A stretch of 64,000 nucleotides of DNA, from the NCBI GenBank assembly GCA_022828595.1, contig JAKGHH010000002.1, positions 67,242,383 to 67,306,382 on the forward strand, written 5' to 3'. How positions within the stretch are numbered: position 1 is the first letter of the stretch; each line of letters opens with the position of its first letter. A program made the position numbers and the translations under genes. This document shows, in pieces, positions 33,973 to 46,584 of the stretch. This DNA comes from Nelumbo lutea (Eukaryota; Streptophyta; Magnoliopsida; Proteales; Nelumbonaceae). The notes under the pieces were generated by a model that made no database searches, was not told where the DNA came from, and worked only from the letters and a program-made list of their open reading frames with translations.

Positions 33973-34200
33973 CAAGGTTCAAACTTCAAAGTACCATGAC
34001 ACGTATTGGTCGATATGTATCGTTCCAAGACCCCTCTGATACACCCCTACAGTGGGTGTACTGGGGGTCTGATCGGTTTAGGGGGTGAAAGAGCTCTAAA
34101 CCGGCCCCTATGAACCGGTTTTGAAAAAAATAAAAAAAGGTATTGATTCGCCGGATACGCCCCTATCGGGGTATCGGGTGTATCGATATTTTGAGCCTTA
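33973..34200. mobile_element. hAT-like MITE, 228 bp, perfect 8-bp duplication
   Basis: Flanked by ATATTGAC at 33965-33972 and 34201-34208. The ends are CAAGGTTCAAAC and, inverted, TAAGGCTCAAAA. The interior contains CCCCTATCGGGGTATCGGG. A relative lacking a clear left end lies at about 35085-35222, and the 1352-bp element in intron 6 shares the CAAGG terminus and TATCGATA-type motifs. Confidence 0.8.
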
Positions 34201-34353
34201 ATATTGACAACCGTCAAAAGTGGATTTTAATCTTTTTCAAGGGTGGGCTGAAGGTATTTTAAGGGATAGGAATCAAAAAAAAATCTCAAGTGCTCATTGA
34301 ATATATTTACAACATTGTGCCTACTTGATCCGAACCGTAGCCAAACTCTGCTA

Positions 34354-34631
34354 CATGGTTTTTAAAAATGAACTGGTGACCGAACCGGTCAAGGGTCCAG
34401 TTATCGATTCGAACAGTCTGACCGTTCAACCCAAGCGGTCGACCCGTTCTGACAAAAAAAATTTTAAAAATTAGAAAATGGTCAAAACCGTTCGAACGAT
34501 TAACCAACCGATTCAGCGGTCTGCTGACCAAAATCAACGGTTTTGGGGGGAAAATGATTTTGGAGGAAAATGGAACCAATCAGGTGTCCGGTTCCCAATT
34601 TTTCCGGTCCAGTCCGGTTTTGAAAACAGTG
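34354..34631. mobile_element. hAT-like MITE (repeat B, copy 2)
   Basis: Homologous along its length to 1864-2113 (GTTCTGACAAAAA, ATGGTCAAAACCG, GCTGACCAAAATCAACGG, CCGGTTTTGAAAACAGTG). The flanks CTCTGCTA and CTCCATTG match only partly, so the duplication is decayed. Confidence 0.7.
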
Positions 34632-35084
34632 CTCCATTGTGAGCACCGGTTCCATAAGTTGTAGCAGCGAGCACAACTGCACAGGTTGCCAGTGCCAATT
34701 CCAGTCCCTCTCGAGCATGGGCGAAAAGGTCTTTTTATTTGGTTGCAGCTTCTTTCGAAGATCCTTTGCCATTGGAAACATCGAGTCACTGATACTAACA
34801 ATTTGAATATTCAATGATCTCGTTCTCAGGCCTAAATTCAACTTTACTATGGATTGGAGTTTTATTTTAAGTAGGCTAACAATGATTGGAATTTGAAACC
34901 CTATCTCTTGCATCTTTTTAGCGATTGCTAATGCTTCACGCCATTTAATACAATGGAAAAGAATTGCCAAACAAGCTTTTGAGATTTAGATTATGTTTTA
35001 TATTGTTTGGACCCACATAAAAATCGACAAAATACCCTTAGGCTTACGTTCCTGGCCAACATAAAAATCGACAAAATACACCCC

Positions 35085-35222
35085 GACAGGGGTTGTATCG
35101 GATCAGGGCCTGGTTCAGAGGGTAGCTGGGACTTAAACCAACCCCTCTAAACCAAAATTTAAAAAAAATAAATTAAAAAAAGAACCGATGCTGGCCGATA
35201 CGCCTATCGATACTTTGAACCT
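35085..35222. mobile_element. fragment of a CAAGG-type hAT MITE
   Basis: The right end GATACTTTGAACCTTG and the internal CCGATACGCCTATCGATA match the family at 33973-34200. The left end is missing or too diverged. Confidence 0.5.
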
Positions 35223-35879
35223 TGATATTAAGTTCAAAGATACTTTAGAAATAAATATCCATCAGTCTATGTCCTTAAAATATCCATCAGTCTATGTTTG
35301 GTTTGAAGGAAAATGTAGGAAAAGGAAAGGTAAAGAAACTTTTACAACCCGTGTATTGGTTTCACTGTCTTTTCCTTCATTTCCCTACCTTCAAACCAAA
35401 CATAACCTTATTTATATGATCGCGTGACATTTCTAAACAGCAATACAAAAGGTTCTTACCAGAAGGATGATTAAATAAACGGTCGTAAACTATATAATAT
35501 GTGTTTTAATAAAATGCAAACTATAAAAAAACAAAGGTGCAGCCCCAGATCTAACAAAATTTGACCATAAATAAGATAGATTGGGTCCCCATACCACAAG
35601 CAGGTGTATTCAGTTTGAATCTCTAACAAAAAAAAATAATAATAATAATCTAGAGAGCAGATAATGTTAACGGATCCAAACTTTATAGTTTATACAATCT
35701 GAAGAAAGAGAATCGGAAACTTAACAGCCACAAAACATTAGAGACCGTATCTAGTCCACAAGGATTGGAATCACCTTTCATTTAGGAGTCAGTTGCATCT
35801 GCACACAATACAAGAAAAGAAAACTGGTAACTTAAGTCGTTTCTTCATTGTATCTTGATTCTTGCCTTTAAAGTTTCAA
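35223..35879 (-). other. 3' UTR and downstream of the SCL30-like gene
   Basis: Downstream of the TGA at 35880-35882 on the minus strand. The poly(A) site is not defined by sequence. Lower coordinates are AT-rich spacer with a short AAATAATAATAATAATC run near 35629-35650. Confidence 0.45.
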
Positions 35880-38800
35880 TCATCTGCTGTGCCTAGGTGA
35901 CAAATCAGCTGACCTAGATCTTGACCCAGATGGTGATCTTGAGGCACGTCCAGGAGATGATCTCCAGCCTGTCTGTGCTTCCTCAGCTTCATATGTAGAC
36001 CTTCTGTAGTTGCATAGCATGATCATGAAACCAACATTACCAACCAAAAGAAAAGAATCTACATTCGAGACCGATGGTTTGCATAAGGAATATTCTAACT
36101 TGTACGTTACAACCAAAAGAATAAATAAAATATGCTAAACCCAACCTCAAAGATAAAGCAACACAAAATTGCTTCATGATCAATTCAAACAGGCATGGAG
36201 GTGTAAATCATGCCGGCCCAGCCTGACATGGCACAGCACGACGACATGCAGGTCGTGCCACGATGATCTGGATCGTGCTGGGCCTGGGGTTCTAAGTCCA
36301 CAGGCCACCATGGCATAGCACGACTGCCACCCGTGGCTGACATGCCAGCACGGCACAGCCCATCATGGGACGGAACGACACCGCCCACCTGATGAACTAG
36401 CCATTGGGAGGGTCTCCAACAGTTAGTTACAGATTTTGGGGGTTTTTTTAAAGAAATACCCCCCAACATTTATAAACAGTTATATAGGGGGGTATTTATG
36501 TATTTTGGTTTTGACGGAAAGAAAGAATGACACAAATGCCCCCCAATAGCTATATAACAACTAGTTTAAGAGATTTTTATAATGCAAAAATGCCTATTGA
36601 TATTATATTTTAGGAAGACTGAGAAATGACAATTTGTATAAGAGTTTTTTTTTAACATTTTTATGATGCAACTAATGAATTATTGGGTATTTATTATCCA
36701 AGTAGTTATAATTTAGCTTATAAATTAATGATGATTAATGATTTTTTGCAATATATAGAAAAGTATTGTTGAAATAACAGATGCAACATTTTTATGATGC
36801 AACATTTTTATTGTTTTGCAACTAATGAATCCACAATTTAAAAGTATTGTTGAAATAATAGAAAATAAATTCAAAAAAATATTGGGAGAACATTTCTCCT
36901 CTTTATTGTTTAGTTGCAATATTAAATCCTAGGATTAGAGAAGACAGTTTAAATATTTTACTTTGAACATATTGTGAAAATATGAATATTTAAAATGAAA
37001 ATAATAAAAAAATAATAATTTATTATTTGAAATGTATAATTTATATGAATCTTAAGTAATAGTAAAAAAAATAATAATTTATTATTTGAAATGTATAGTT
37101 TATATGAATCTTAAGTATAGGGAATAATAAAAATTCTACTAACTTGTATAGTTGTATTTTCCACTTCTGAACTTGAGTCTTGTAGTGGAAGAGAAATTTT
37201 TTATTTAATAAGTAAGAAGCATAAATCCAGTGCCTCGACAACAAGTTCATTTACTGAACTTAATTTTTATTTACAAGCAAATTTTTCTACTTCAAGTGAT
37301 TTTTCCTTCACCTTGAGGGAACAAATAATTTTGATATTTTAGCCTGGTGTAGTGAACATGCAAAAAATTATCTAATTCTTGCCGCCATGGTACATAATCT
37401 ATTAAAACCCCTTTGGTGTCTACAGTTCCATCGAAGTCTTGTTTTAGTGTAGATACTAGTGTATTGGACGACAAGAAAAAACTGTATGAATGATGAAAGT
37501 CTAGAGATGTGCATCTGCTTTAAAGATTAGCTAAGATGCTGAAGATACATTACAAGACAAAGGAGGGCATGACACTAGACTTGATGTTTCACCTTAAGGA
37601 GATAATCAAAGTCAAGAACAATAGAAGAAAATGGTGAAGTCAATATTTTTTGTATACTCAATAGTTGTATAGCATTTTTTCAAATTATTGTAAATTTTGT
37701 TTTAATTTTACTTAATTTATTTGATATTTTTTTAATAACGTAATTTTTTATTTTCAATTTGTAATTATATTGTATTTTTTATATTTTATTAATTTATTCC
37801 ATTTTCCAATTTTCATATTTCATTCATCCAACCATTGTATGCTTTGTATCATTCAAAATTAAATGAAAAAATTCCTATTTTTCTTCTAATTTGTTATTCA
37901 CTTTAAGTCTTTGTCCTCGACTTCTTATTTGGTTAAGTATTTTTTTTTTATTTCTTTGTTTAGATTTCTTATTTTTTCAATTAGTTCACAAAGGAAAGTT
38001 AAATATTTTAGACTTTTTAGTTTTACTTAGCAAAGAAACAAGAAATAAATAAAAAATGTCAAATAAAACAAAAAAACCCAGTATGGCCCGATTCGGCCCA
38101 CACCCAAGGCTCAACCAATGACCAAAGCCTTCAGCACAGCATGGCACAAGCCCGCATGGGCTTGGATCGTGGACCGTGTTGGGCCAACCCCCCAAATTAT
38201 CCCTAGGGAGGGTATAGCACGGCCCAAGACGGTCGTCACGATCCGTGGGCTAACATGGCACAACCCATACTTTGTGCGGGCCATAGGTGAGCCGTGTCTT
38301 GCCAACTTGGCTCGACCCGTTTTACACCTCTATACAGACAGGCCCCAATATACATTGCCAGTGTACATATGACACTATTGATGCTACAATATCTACGGCT
38401 GCAAATGGTATTTGTTTATCTGAAAAGTGATCCAAATCAAATCCATTTATCATCAACATCATCTAAGCCTTGTCCCAACTATATGGATAAACATTTAATA
38501 ATCCAATCCATTTATCATCAGGTCAAATATGGATCCTGATCTAAAAATATATGCTTATACATACTTAAAACATATATTGTATCTATTAGTCAAATTGCTA
38601 CAGATGTTACTTTTTTACTAAAAATCATAGGTTCAAGTTTTGTACAAGTTATTTTCATTTCGTTTTGTTCATGATATAAAACATTTTGGTATCAATTTAT
38701 CAAAGCATGGGTGAACATTTCCAGCTTAGCCTGTAATTTTTTTGTCTTGGGCCTATGTTGTGTCTAGGCCCTTCCCGGAATATATATTATATATTATATA

Positions 38801-41800
38801 ACATATATAATATAATATAATATGTGCTTTATTTTATTTCGTATTATATTTTATATAAATCTTATTGTATAACTTATAAAACATATATTATATTTTATAT
38901 TTTATAAAGTAAAACATGAATTTATATACTTAAGTGTTGCATTGACACCTCATTTGTGAGTTTACTCGGTGTATGAGTTCATATATTTTTTCCTTGGTTT
39001 ATTATTGTTAATAGATGAATGCAAAGCTTTCATTTTCTTATTGATGTGGGATATTGAATATTAGGCTATCAACCTTTTGACTGAAATGAACAAGTTGACA
39101 TTCAAGGTCCAAAGCTCAACTTGGCCCGGGCGCAACAGTTTTATACATATTATACATTTATAGTTTAAACGTAGGTGCAAAACCCAACCAACCTGATCAC
39201 CTCTATATCAAAGTCATTTGTAATTCACTCTATTAATAACATATAATTTTTTACCATTTTTAGTTTAACTTATTAATTCTATTCACTACCCAATTTCAAT
39301 CTAAATGACAAAATCCAATATAAATCCAAGCAAATAACATTCAATTCAAATCCAAATAATCAATAAACAATTTTGGATCTAGGTGTATCTGATTCCATCA
39401 ATTTGCAGTCCTAAATATTTAACATGGTATACAAGAATAGATTATGACATTCTCCTAAACTTTATGTTTATTCTCCTCAAATAGAATATTTTTACTTACT
39501 TGTCATAACCCTTGCCACCCTGATTCCCATCAGCTTCATCATAGCGCGGAGAGTATGAATGTCTACGTGTATGATCATCATCTCGTTCTGGGGGAGGATT
39601 CCTTGGTGATCCTGGGTTTTCTCCATGCCTCCTTGGAGAAACTGAGTAGTCACCTCTCCTTGGGGCAGGAGAGTAGGATCTGACAAGATTAAAATTAAAA
39701 TGCACTCACTATATTTCAACTGAATCCCATGATATAACTGAGAGGTGAGATAATGGCAGCTTACCTTGAGCGGTATCGGCTTCTTGAAGCAGAAGGATAA
39801 TGTGGAGAGCGTGAACGCGATACTGAACGGGACCGTGAACGTCCTGAAACACACATTGGATGTAGAATTCAAATAAGTTGGCATTAGCATGCCATGAGAA
39901 TAATTGGAAATAACCTCCAAATAGATAATATCTCTCCATGCTGACAAGATGCATATGCATTTGAAACAATTCTCAAACTCATTATCAAATGGTCAATAGG
40001 GAAAAAGAACACCCAATGAATAAAACAATGTTTGTGCCCCAAGTAACGGAATGTGAAAATGCCACTCTTGCACCACCCATTCAATTGCCTAAGTTAACTT
40101 GAATATGGATGTATTCCTATTGATACCATTGGAAGACTTATTTATATGGTACAGTTTGTTGTCTTCAATGTGAAAGAAATGAACAGAGATTCTGGAAACA
40201 TTGGTTGGTGAACTGGTAATTTAAATATCAAAAGCCATGCCTGCCATCTTACAAAACTTTTGTATAAAAGCCAACACATAGAACTACGCAGAACCCCCTC
40301 TCCACCTAATGCTTAGTCACATCAAGGTCTGCCACTAAAGGCACTGCCACTAGGAGCCATTCTTTGAAATTAGCCACCAAAAGGTCCTCATTTCTTTCTT
40401 TTTTTTTTTTTTGGTTTTGTAGACTTCTGAGTTTATAGTATTGGAAATTCCTTTTAGCTTTATACTGCAATTCAATACTCTTCTCTTGCTCAAAAGAATG
40501 GTTCTAGGGGTGGGCACAGATCAAGGAAAGGCTGAATGGCTTATACCAAAATGGCTGTTTAATTTCTTAAGGTAGGTGCTTTTGGGGGGAAGGCAGTCAG
40601 GCTGCAAACATCAAACCAGCTTATCACAGGGAAACTGAAGAGACTATTGACCTTTTGCATACCAAGTTCCAACTTGTCCGGATACCGAGCAGAAATGCAT
40701 ATTCATGTATGTAAATCATATTTGATTAATATAATATGATGCACACCACCAATCAAATGCATATTCATGTATGATGCATACCACCCTCAAAAAAGGCAAA
40801 AGCAAAATTAAGAAATGTAGTATTATAAATAATAACTCCAGATGCACCCCTCCTTGGGCAACATGAACCAAGGAAGAGAATGAGGAGGATGTCACCCATA
40901 GAATTAGAGCAAGATGGGCAAAATAGAGGGGTGCATTTGGAGTTTATGTCATAGGCGAATACCACTTAGATTGGAAGTAAATTCTATAAAACTAAGGCCA
41001 GCTATGTTGTATGGAGTAGAGTGTTGGGCAGTCAAGAAACATGTTAAGAAAATGAGTGTGACAGAAATGTGTATGCTGAGATGGATGAGTGGAAAAACTA
41101 GAAAGGATAGGATTAGAAATGTAGTCATTTGTAGGAACTTAAGAGTAGCTCCAATTTTTTTAGGTGAAAAAAAAAAGAGAGAAAGTAGACTAAGATGGTT
41201 TAGTCATTTGCAAAGATCATCAAGATCATCAGTATGATTTGTTACAAGTAGAAGAGGCTAGAAAAGCAAGGGATGGATCAAAAAGGACATGGGTAGAAAG
41301 AGTAAGAAATTATTTAATTATCAAAAAATACTAATAAATGATTTAAGCATCCATACGACAGAAATGTGTATGCTGAGATGGATGAGTGGATAAACTAGAA
41401 AGGATAGCATTAGAAATGTAGTCATTTGTAGGAACTTAGGAGTAGCTCCAATTTTTTTAGGTGGAAAAAAAAAAGAGAAAGTAGACTAAGATGGTTTAGT
41501 CATTTGCAAAGATCATCAAGAGCATCCCTATGATTTGTTACAAGTAGAAGAAGCTAGAAGAGAAAGGGATAGATCAAAAAGGACATGGGTAGAAAGAGTA
41601 AGAAATTATTTAATTATCAAAAAATAGTAAGAAATGATTTAAGCATCAATAATTTAACAATGGATATGGCATTAAACAGAACAGACTGGCATAACAGGAT
41701 TCATGTAGCTGGCCTCATATAGATGGGTCAAGGTTTGGATGATGATAACTTACAAATAATAAAATACTGACATCTAAAATGCTGATAATACCCACTCATT

Positions 41801-43979
41801 ATCACTGAACTGATGTTGAAGAAATGTAATAGTAGAAAGAACATGAATAATAAAAGCTATATCTGGTGGATGAAACCTCTTAAGGGGATTTTAAGAGAAA
41901 TGGTTGGAATTATTTGTTCTTGTTTATGCCAAACTTCCAAACAAATAAATATAAGCAAGAAAAGGCTTCAAGAATGATTTACTGAAAAAGAAAGAAAGCT
42001 TCAAAGGCAATTTTTTAATTTGGGAAACATGAGCTTCTCATACAATTTCTCATGGAAGTAATGCAAAGTAGCCACCTATAAGAAGTCAATCTTACCATAA
42101 TAAGATGATCGTCGACCTTGATGACCCGAAGGCCCTCTGTTCAAAGTTCAATGAACAAAATGAAATTAAAAAAATAATAATAAGGAAAACTAGTTTAACA
42201 GAACAAATAAAATATACAAAGAAACATGTGGTATTAAATCTTACAGAGAAGCATGGATACTTTTAGTACCTTACCCTCACTCGTCTTCGCATTTCCTCAG
42301 GCCTTTTTCTGGTCTCTGCAGCAACCACCACAGTTAACTCTCTCCCACAAAAAAGTTGACCGTTCATGTGATACTGAGCCTCTGTGGCATCAAAAGGATC
42401 TACAAACTGCACAAATGCAAAACCTCGAGGTTCCCTGCAGAAATGTAACAAAGCTGAGCAACAAATATATAAACACGGGAAACAGTTATGGCAAATGATG
42501 AAAGAAGATTAATCGAATATTTATTTAAAAGCAAAATCAGCAATACTAAGTTACTGTCACAATGCCACTACTTAATATGCCTCTTACCTAATGGTGCATA
42601 GATATCAGCTTTATGGTACTTCAACAAAAGTGTGTGCAATGTTAACACAATAGCAATTAGTCCAAGCTTAGTGGCTGACCTTTTCTTCTATAGTCAAGTA
42701 TGCAGAGCAACTTCAAAAAATTCAAGACTTGAAAAATCTTCACATTCTTGTAAATATAGGCACTTGAAATCAATGTTGCTCCAAACATAAATCTTCTCAT
42801 GCAATCCCCCTTCAATTTGGTGTTCAACCTTCCTCAATAAACTTCAATTTGATGTGTGAATATTATAGTTTCTCTTCATACAGGAACTTTCTTCTATAGT
42901 CAAGTATGCAGAGCAACTTCAAAAAATGCAAGACTTGAAAAATCCTCACATTCTTGTAAATATAGGCACATGAAATCAATGTTGCTCCAAACATAAATCT
43001 TCTCATGCAATCCCCCTTCAATTTGGTGTTCAACCTTCCTCAATAAACTTCAATTTGATGTGTGAATATTATAGTTTCTCTTCATACAGGAACTTTCTTG
43101 TTTGAACAATACTCTAACACCCTTGGGCAGACCCATAAGTTAAAGTAATGCTAAACAGTAGGCCTTCGTCAAATGCGGGGCTTGGGATTGTTTTAACTTC
43201 AAACCAACACACCCCCTGACAAACCAGTTCAAAAAAGTGACTCAACATAAAAAGAAGAAAACAACTGATGTGATAGCAAAACAGTATCACCCTCCTTATA
43301 GAGATTACTCCCAAAAAAAAATAGACGCATACCATGATCAAAGATCTCATGGAAAATGCAGGAAATAAGATCATCTACCAGTTATACTCAAAACTAGCAA
43401 TTATAACTGCCACAGTTGTGTCAAGTTTTGCAAACTCAGCTACAAACAATAAATACAAGGCCCTTAAGGAATTTTGAGATATATGTATTATAGACATATA
43501 AGCATGCGGAAAGAGAGAAGAGGGAGGGAGGGCAATTGCAGCTTGAAAAACAATGAATTATAAATAAAATCATATAAAAAGAAAGCCAACATAGATGACC
43601 ACTAAATAGTAAAGCACTTTGGGCAATCAAGCCAGAACAAGAAACTCACCCTGTATAATAATTCTTTGGCAGGTAAACATCCCTTACTGGCCCAAATCTT
43701 TCAAATAGAACTCGAAGATCTTCTGGCCTGCCATCACAACAAAGTTAGCATGATACCATAGGAATGGATCTACTTCCAAATATGTGCATCTGACACATAA
43801 AGATACTTAAAATCACCTTAGTGAATAGCTTACCTGCAATTAAGAGGAACATTTCGAACCAACAGGCTCCCATTGTTCTGTTCCTTGCGCCCTCCGTATC
43901 CCCTTCTTGGGGGACTCCTTCCTCGACCTCCATGTCCTCTCCTGGGAGGACTATAGTATGGGGGACTGTACCTCCGCAT
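35880..43979 (-). CDS. SCL30: SCL30-like SR splicing factor, seven coding exons, 270 aa
   Basis: Coding exons on the minus strand: 43979-43834, 43727-43650, 42434-42270, 42136-42096, 39843-39765, 39679-39500 and 36003-35880. They total 813 nt, all GT-AG with matching phases. The first also carries 7 nt of 5' UTR (to 43986). The protein has the N-terminal charged extension typical of plant SCL proteins (MRRYSPPYYSPPRRG). One RRM spans about 38-116, with RNP2 LLVRNV (39-44) and RNP1 RGFAFVQF (78-85). A C-terminal RS region follows (RSRSRSRSVSRSRSP, SYSPAPRRGDYSVSPRR, SRSPSGSRSRS). Such proteins bind pre-mRNA in the nucleus and promote spliceosome assembly and splice-site choice. For exon 3 the donor AAG|GTACTA was chosen because only it keeps phase with exon 4; two nearer GT sites do not. 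The 1.2-kb intron 42435-43649 splits the RRM, where plant SR genes are often alternatively spliced. The SCL30 assignment rests on overall sequence recognition. Confidence 0.93.
36194..38334. mobile_element. hAT-like element of 2141 bp in the SCL30-like gene
   Basis: The ends CATGGAGGTGTAAATC and, inverted, TATAGAGGTGTAAAAC are flanked by CAAACAGG (36186-36193) and CAGACAGG (38335-38342), an 8-bp duplication with one mismatch. GC-rich ends (GGCACAGCACGA, CATGGCACAACCC) surround an AT-rich core of about 1.6 kb. No transposase. It lies in the last intron (36004-39499). Confidence 0.75.
38335..39499 (-). other. rest of the last SCL30-like intron
   Basis: AT-rich intron with an ATATAT-rich patch at about 38778-38900. 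No gene was seen. Confidence 0.5.
40960..41740 (+). pseudogene. RTE-like LINE C-terminal remnant, internally duplicated in tandem
   Basis: Frame 40960-41237 encodes LRPAMLYGVECWAVKKH, EMCMLRWMSGKTRKDRIRN and RLRWFSHLQR, the C-terminal end common to plant RTE-clade LINE proteins. A second copy of the same stretch starts at about 41357, 298 bp further on. It ends with TWVERVRNYL and NRTDWHNRIHVAGLI. Both copies have stops. It lies in the intron 39844-42095 of the SCL30-like gene, antisense to it. Confidence 0.7.
42685..43098. repeat. 206-bp tandem duplication in the RRM-splitting intron
   Basis: CTTCTATAGTCAAGTATGCA begins both units (42685 and 42891). By eye the two 206-bp units differ at only a few positions (for example AAAAAATTCAAG/AAAAAATGCAAG and AATCTTCAC/AATCCTCAC), so the duplication is recent. 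Confidence 0.9.
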
Positions 43980-44389
43980 GTTATAGCTGAAAGCCAATGA
44001 CATATTAATTGCTATAGATGCACCTTCAAATATCACATCATGGAGGTAAAATAGAAAATAAAACTAAAGAGAAAAGAACTCTAATGAATTATAATATGGA
44101 GTACCAAAAAAAAGTAGGTTTATAAAGCTAAAACAAAATGCAGATCAACCTATGTGTGGGACAGAAAAGGATAAGTGTTATCTATTGTAAAACCCACACA
44201 CGATCATATACACAAAGAAAGAAGAAAGCAATCCTATCCAAAGATTATACAATTCAAATATTTGACCCACCAGATCAGATTAACATGACTGCAGTGTTTT
44301 AATACAAAAGAAATTGACCCAGGGCACAGTCAGGCCTGAACTTCATAGATCACAAACAAAATCTTTTTTCAGTATGTGTATGCCCATAA

Positions 44390-44990
44390 CATTTCTGGTT
44401 TTTCTTTTTTTTTTATGGATAACTTTTAGTAACTTATTACTTTGTGAAAAAAGATTCTAGATACAATGTGTTTGGTAATTTCCCCCAGGCTACCATGAGT
44501 AGCTGCTATTACATTACATTTCCATTGTTCACAGCAGCTAGTGTGCAACCCTTTAGATGGTTCCTGAATACAGTTGACTTCTGTTTACCCCTTGTCTTGT
44601 AGTTGTAAGAGAATCAGCCATGCGCCATGCAATTGCCTGATCTGTGTCCATTTGAAACTGGCTCTCATCTCCCTTGCTAAGCCTATTATCTCCCTCCTAT
44701 TATGTCTGTAACACCAAGAACCAGGTTGTACGGGCCTATCATAGTTTAGCCATCTGATAACAGTTTTAAATCTCCTTCCATAATCAGATTTGTGTAAACT
44801 CTCCCCAACTTCAGATCATGAAATAAAGCCGTTAATCATCTTCAGAGTTTCCTTGGCTTATAGAACCTGAGTAGATGGCCAAAACTGCTCCTTCATGATT
44901 CCCGAAAACTCCCCCAAACTTCATGGTCCTGATTTATCCATGCCACAAAGATTAAATTAAGTTTCAACTAGTTCAAAGGTGGTGGAGACC
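44390..44990 (-). pseudogene. LINE 3' tail, minus strand
   Basis: The minus strand reads broken RNase H sequence (NYDRPVQPGSWCYRHNRREI, AREMRASFKWTQ) followed by a 3' UTR and an A-rich tail at about 44402-44415. 5' truncated and frameshifted. Confidence 0.6.
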
Positions 44991-45424
44991 AACAACATAG
45001 GAACTTGTTGCTTGAAGATGAGTCTGTAAGCTGTCTCCATCCTCTAATTATGTCATCCACCAAGAAAAGCTTGAATATTGAAGTTACTTGTACCAGTTTC
45101 CCACTCAGATCATTATGTTTTAAGGTTTCGCTATTCAAGCATAAAGGAAGGAAGGATACAAAGGTTTTGAGGAGAGAAAGAAAGAAAGAAGATAAGGATA
45201 AAGGAGGTGAACAGCTTTGTTGTTTTTTTTCAGTATCAGTAACCACTTTTGTTTTTTTTTTCCTGCAATTACACACTATCAGATATTTTATTAGTAACAA
45301 ATTATAATCTCCATCAGATGCTACTAGCTTTACTGCATGCAACTTCTCTACTAAATACTTATTATATTTTAATGAGTAGGGAGGCATTGGAAATATTGCA
45401 GGTATATTAATAGCGAACAGAAAA

Positions 45425-45940
45425 GCATAGTTGTCAAGGCAACTAGGCACTCTTGGCTGGGCAAACCGCATAAATGCCTTGACTAATAGCAACTAGGTAC
45501 CCACCTAGGCAACAAAAAACGACAAGGTGGGTGCCTTATTATAATATCATTCATATTGCTATATATGTGTGTGTATGCACACACGAAAACTTTGTTCTAA
45601 AGTTTTACTATTGATATTTAAAAGATCGTAGGGTTTTTGGGAAGAGAAAAGAAAGAAACATAAAGTATAAAGAGATTTTCAAAAATGTTGAAATTAATAG
45701 ATTTAAATATTTTATCTTTTAGATATGATGATTTTCCACGATGTGAGAGGAAATTTTATGTTCTTAAGACAGAGAATTGCTATTTTTCAATTAATATGCA
45801 TGCTGAATAGTATATAAAACAAGGGAACTAGCCAAAAGTTAATTATTTATTTTAAAAATTCTTATCATCTAGGTGGCCAGGTACACCAATGTCATTCAGA
45901 ATCGCCTAGACACCAAACTGCTGGTCTTTTCAATGTGATG
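45425..45940. mobile_element. TTGTCAAGGC-family DNA element, uninterrupted copy
   Basis: Begins AGTTGTCAAGGCAACTAGGC and ends CGCCTAGACACCAAACTGC. Collinear with the interrupted copy at 29000-31915, for which it serves as the reference. Non-coding. Confidence 0.6.
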
Positions 45941-46584
45941 ATTTACCAGGTGTTTACACATGAAGCTCATTGTTATCAATAATGCTGCTATTTTCAATTT
46001 ATATGGTTGCTGATTAATATATAAAAATAGGAATTAACCATTTTCTTTGACAAAATCACCCGACAACTTCACTCTCATGCATCTATCTAATTCGTATACA
46101 TGCATAACCATGAAAGAAAATGAACTCTACAAATTATCAAAATCCTTGCCCAGAAGTGTAAAAAGAAAAGTGACCAATATTAAACAAACAGAAAAACAAT
46201 GAAGTTAAGGTGCATTTACAAAAATAAGGGCCAAATATTCACAATTTAAATAATTTCTTTCCCCAAAAAGGTTACGATACTTATCTCATAATGGTTGGCC
46301 ATCAACTCCCAAAGGATATTGAGTTTACCAAGGATACCGGATATCCCATTTGGCATGCCATACTTTAGTTGTTTTGGAAATAAGAAATGCAATTCATTTA
46401 TAAATCTGATGGCTTCCCAAAACATCATAGATCATAATAAACACAACTTTTACCAATCTAGGCTCACATAGTTGTCATTTGTCAAGGCACTAAGGCAAAG
46501 CTAAGCAAGAGAGAAGTGCCTTGTCAAACCTAGGCAATGATATCTTTGTATAAAAATATATAACTTTATTCATAGAATATATGT

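Noticed and set aside
34500..34970. 156-codon minus-strand frame as a gene
   Set aside because: It runs through hAT-like MITE B. A weak likeness to a LINE RNase H end (NIQIVSISDS) in its middle is too poor to annotate.
42270..42280. Alternative exon 3 donors GTGAGG and GTAAGG in the SCL30-like gene
   Set aside because: Both leave exon 3 in a phase that puts exon 4 out of the conserved GPSGHQGRRSSYYG frame. The donor at 42269/42268 keeps it.
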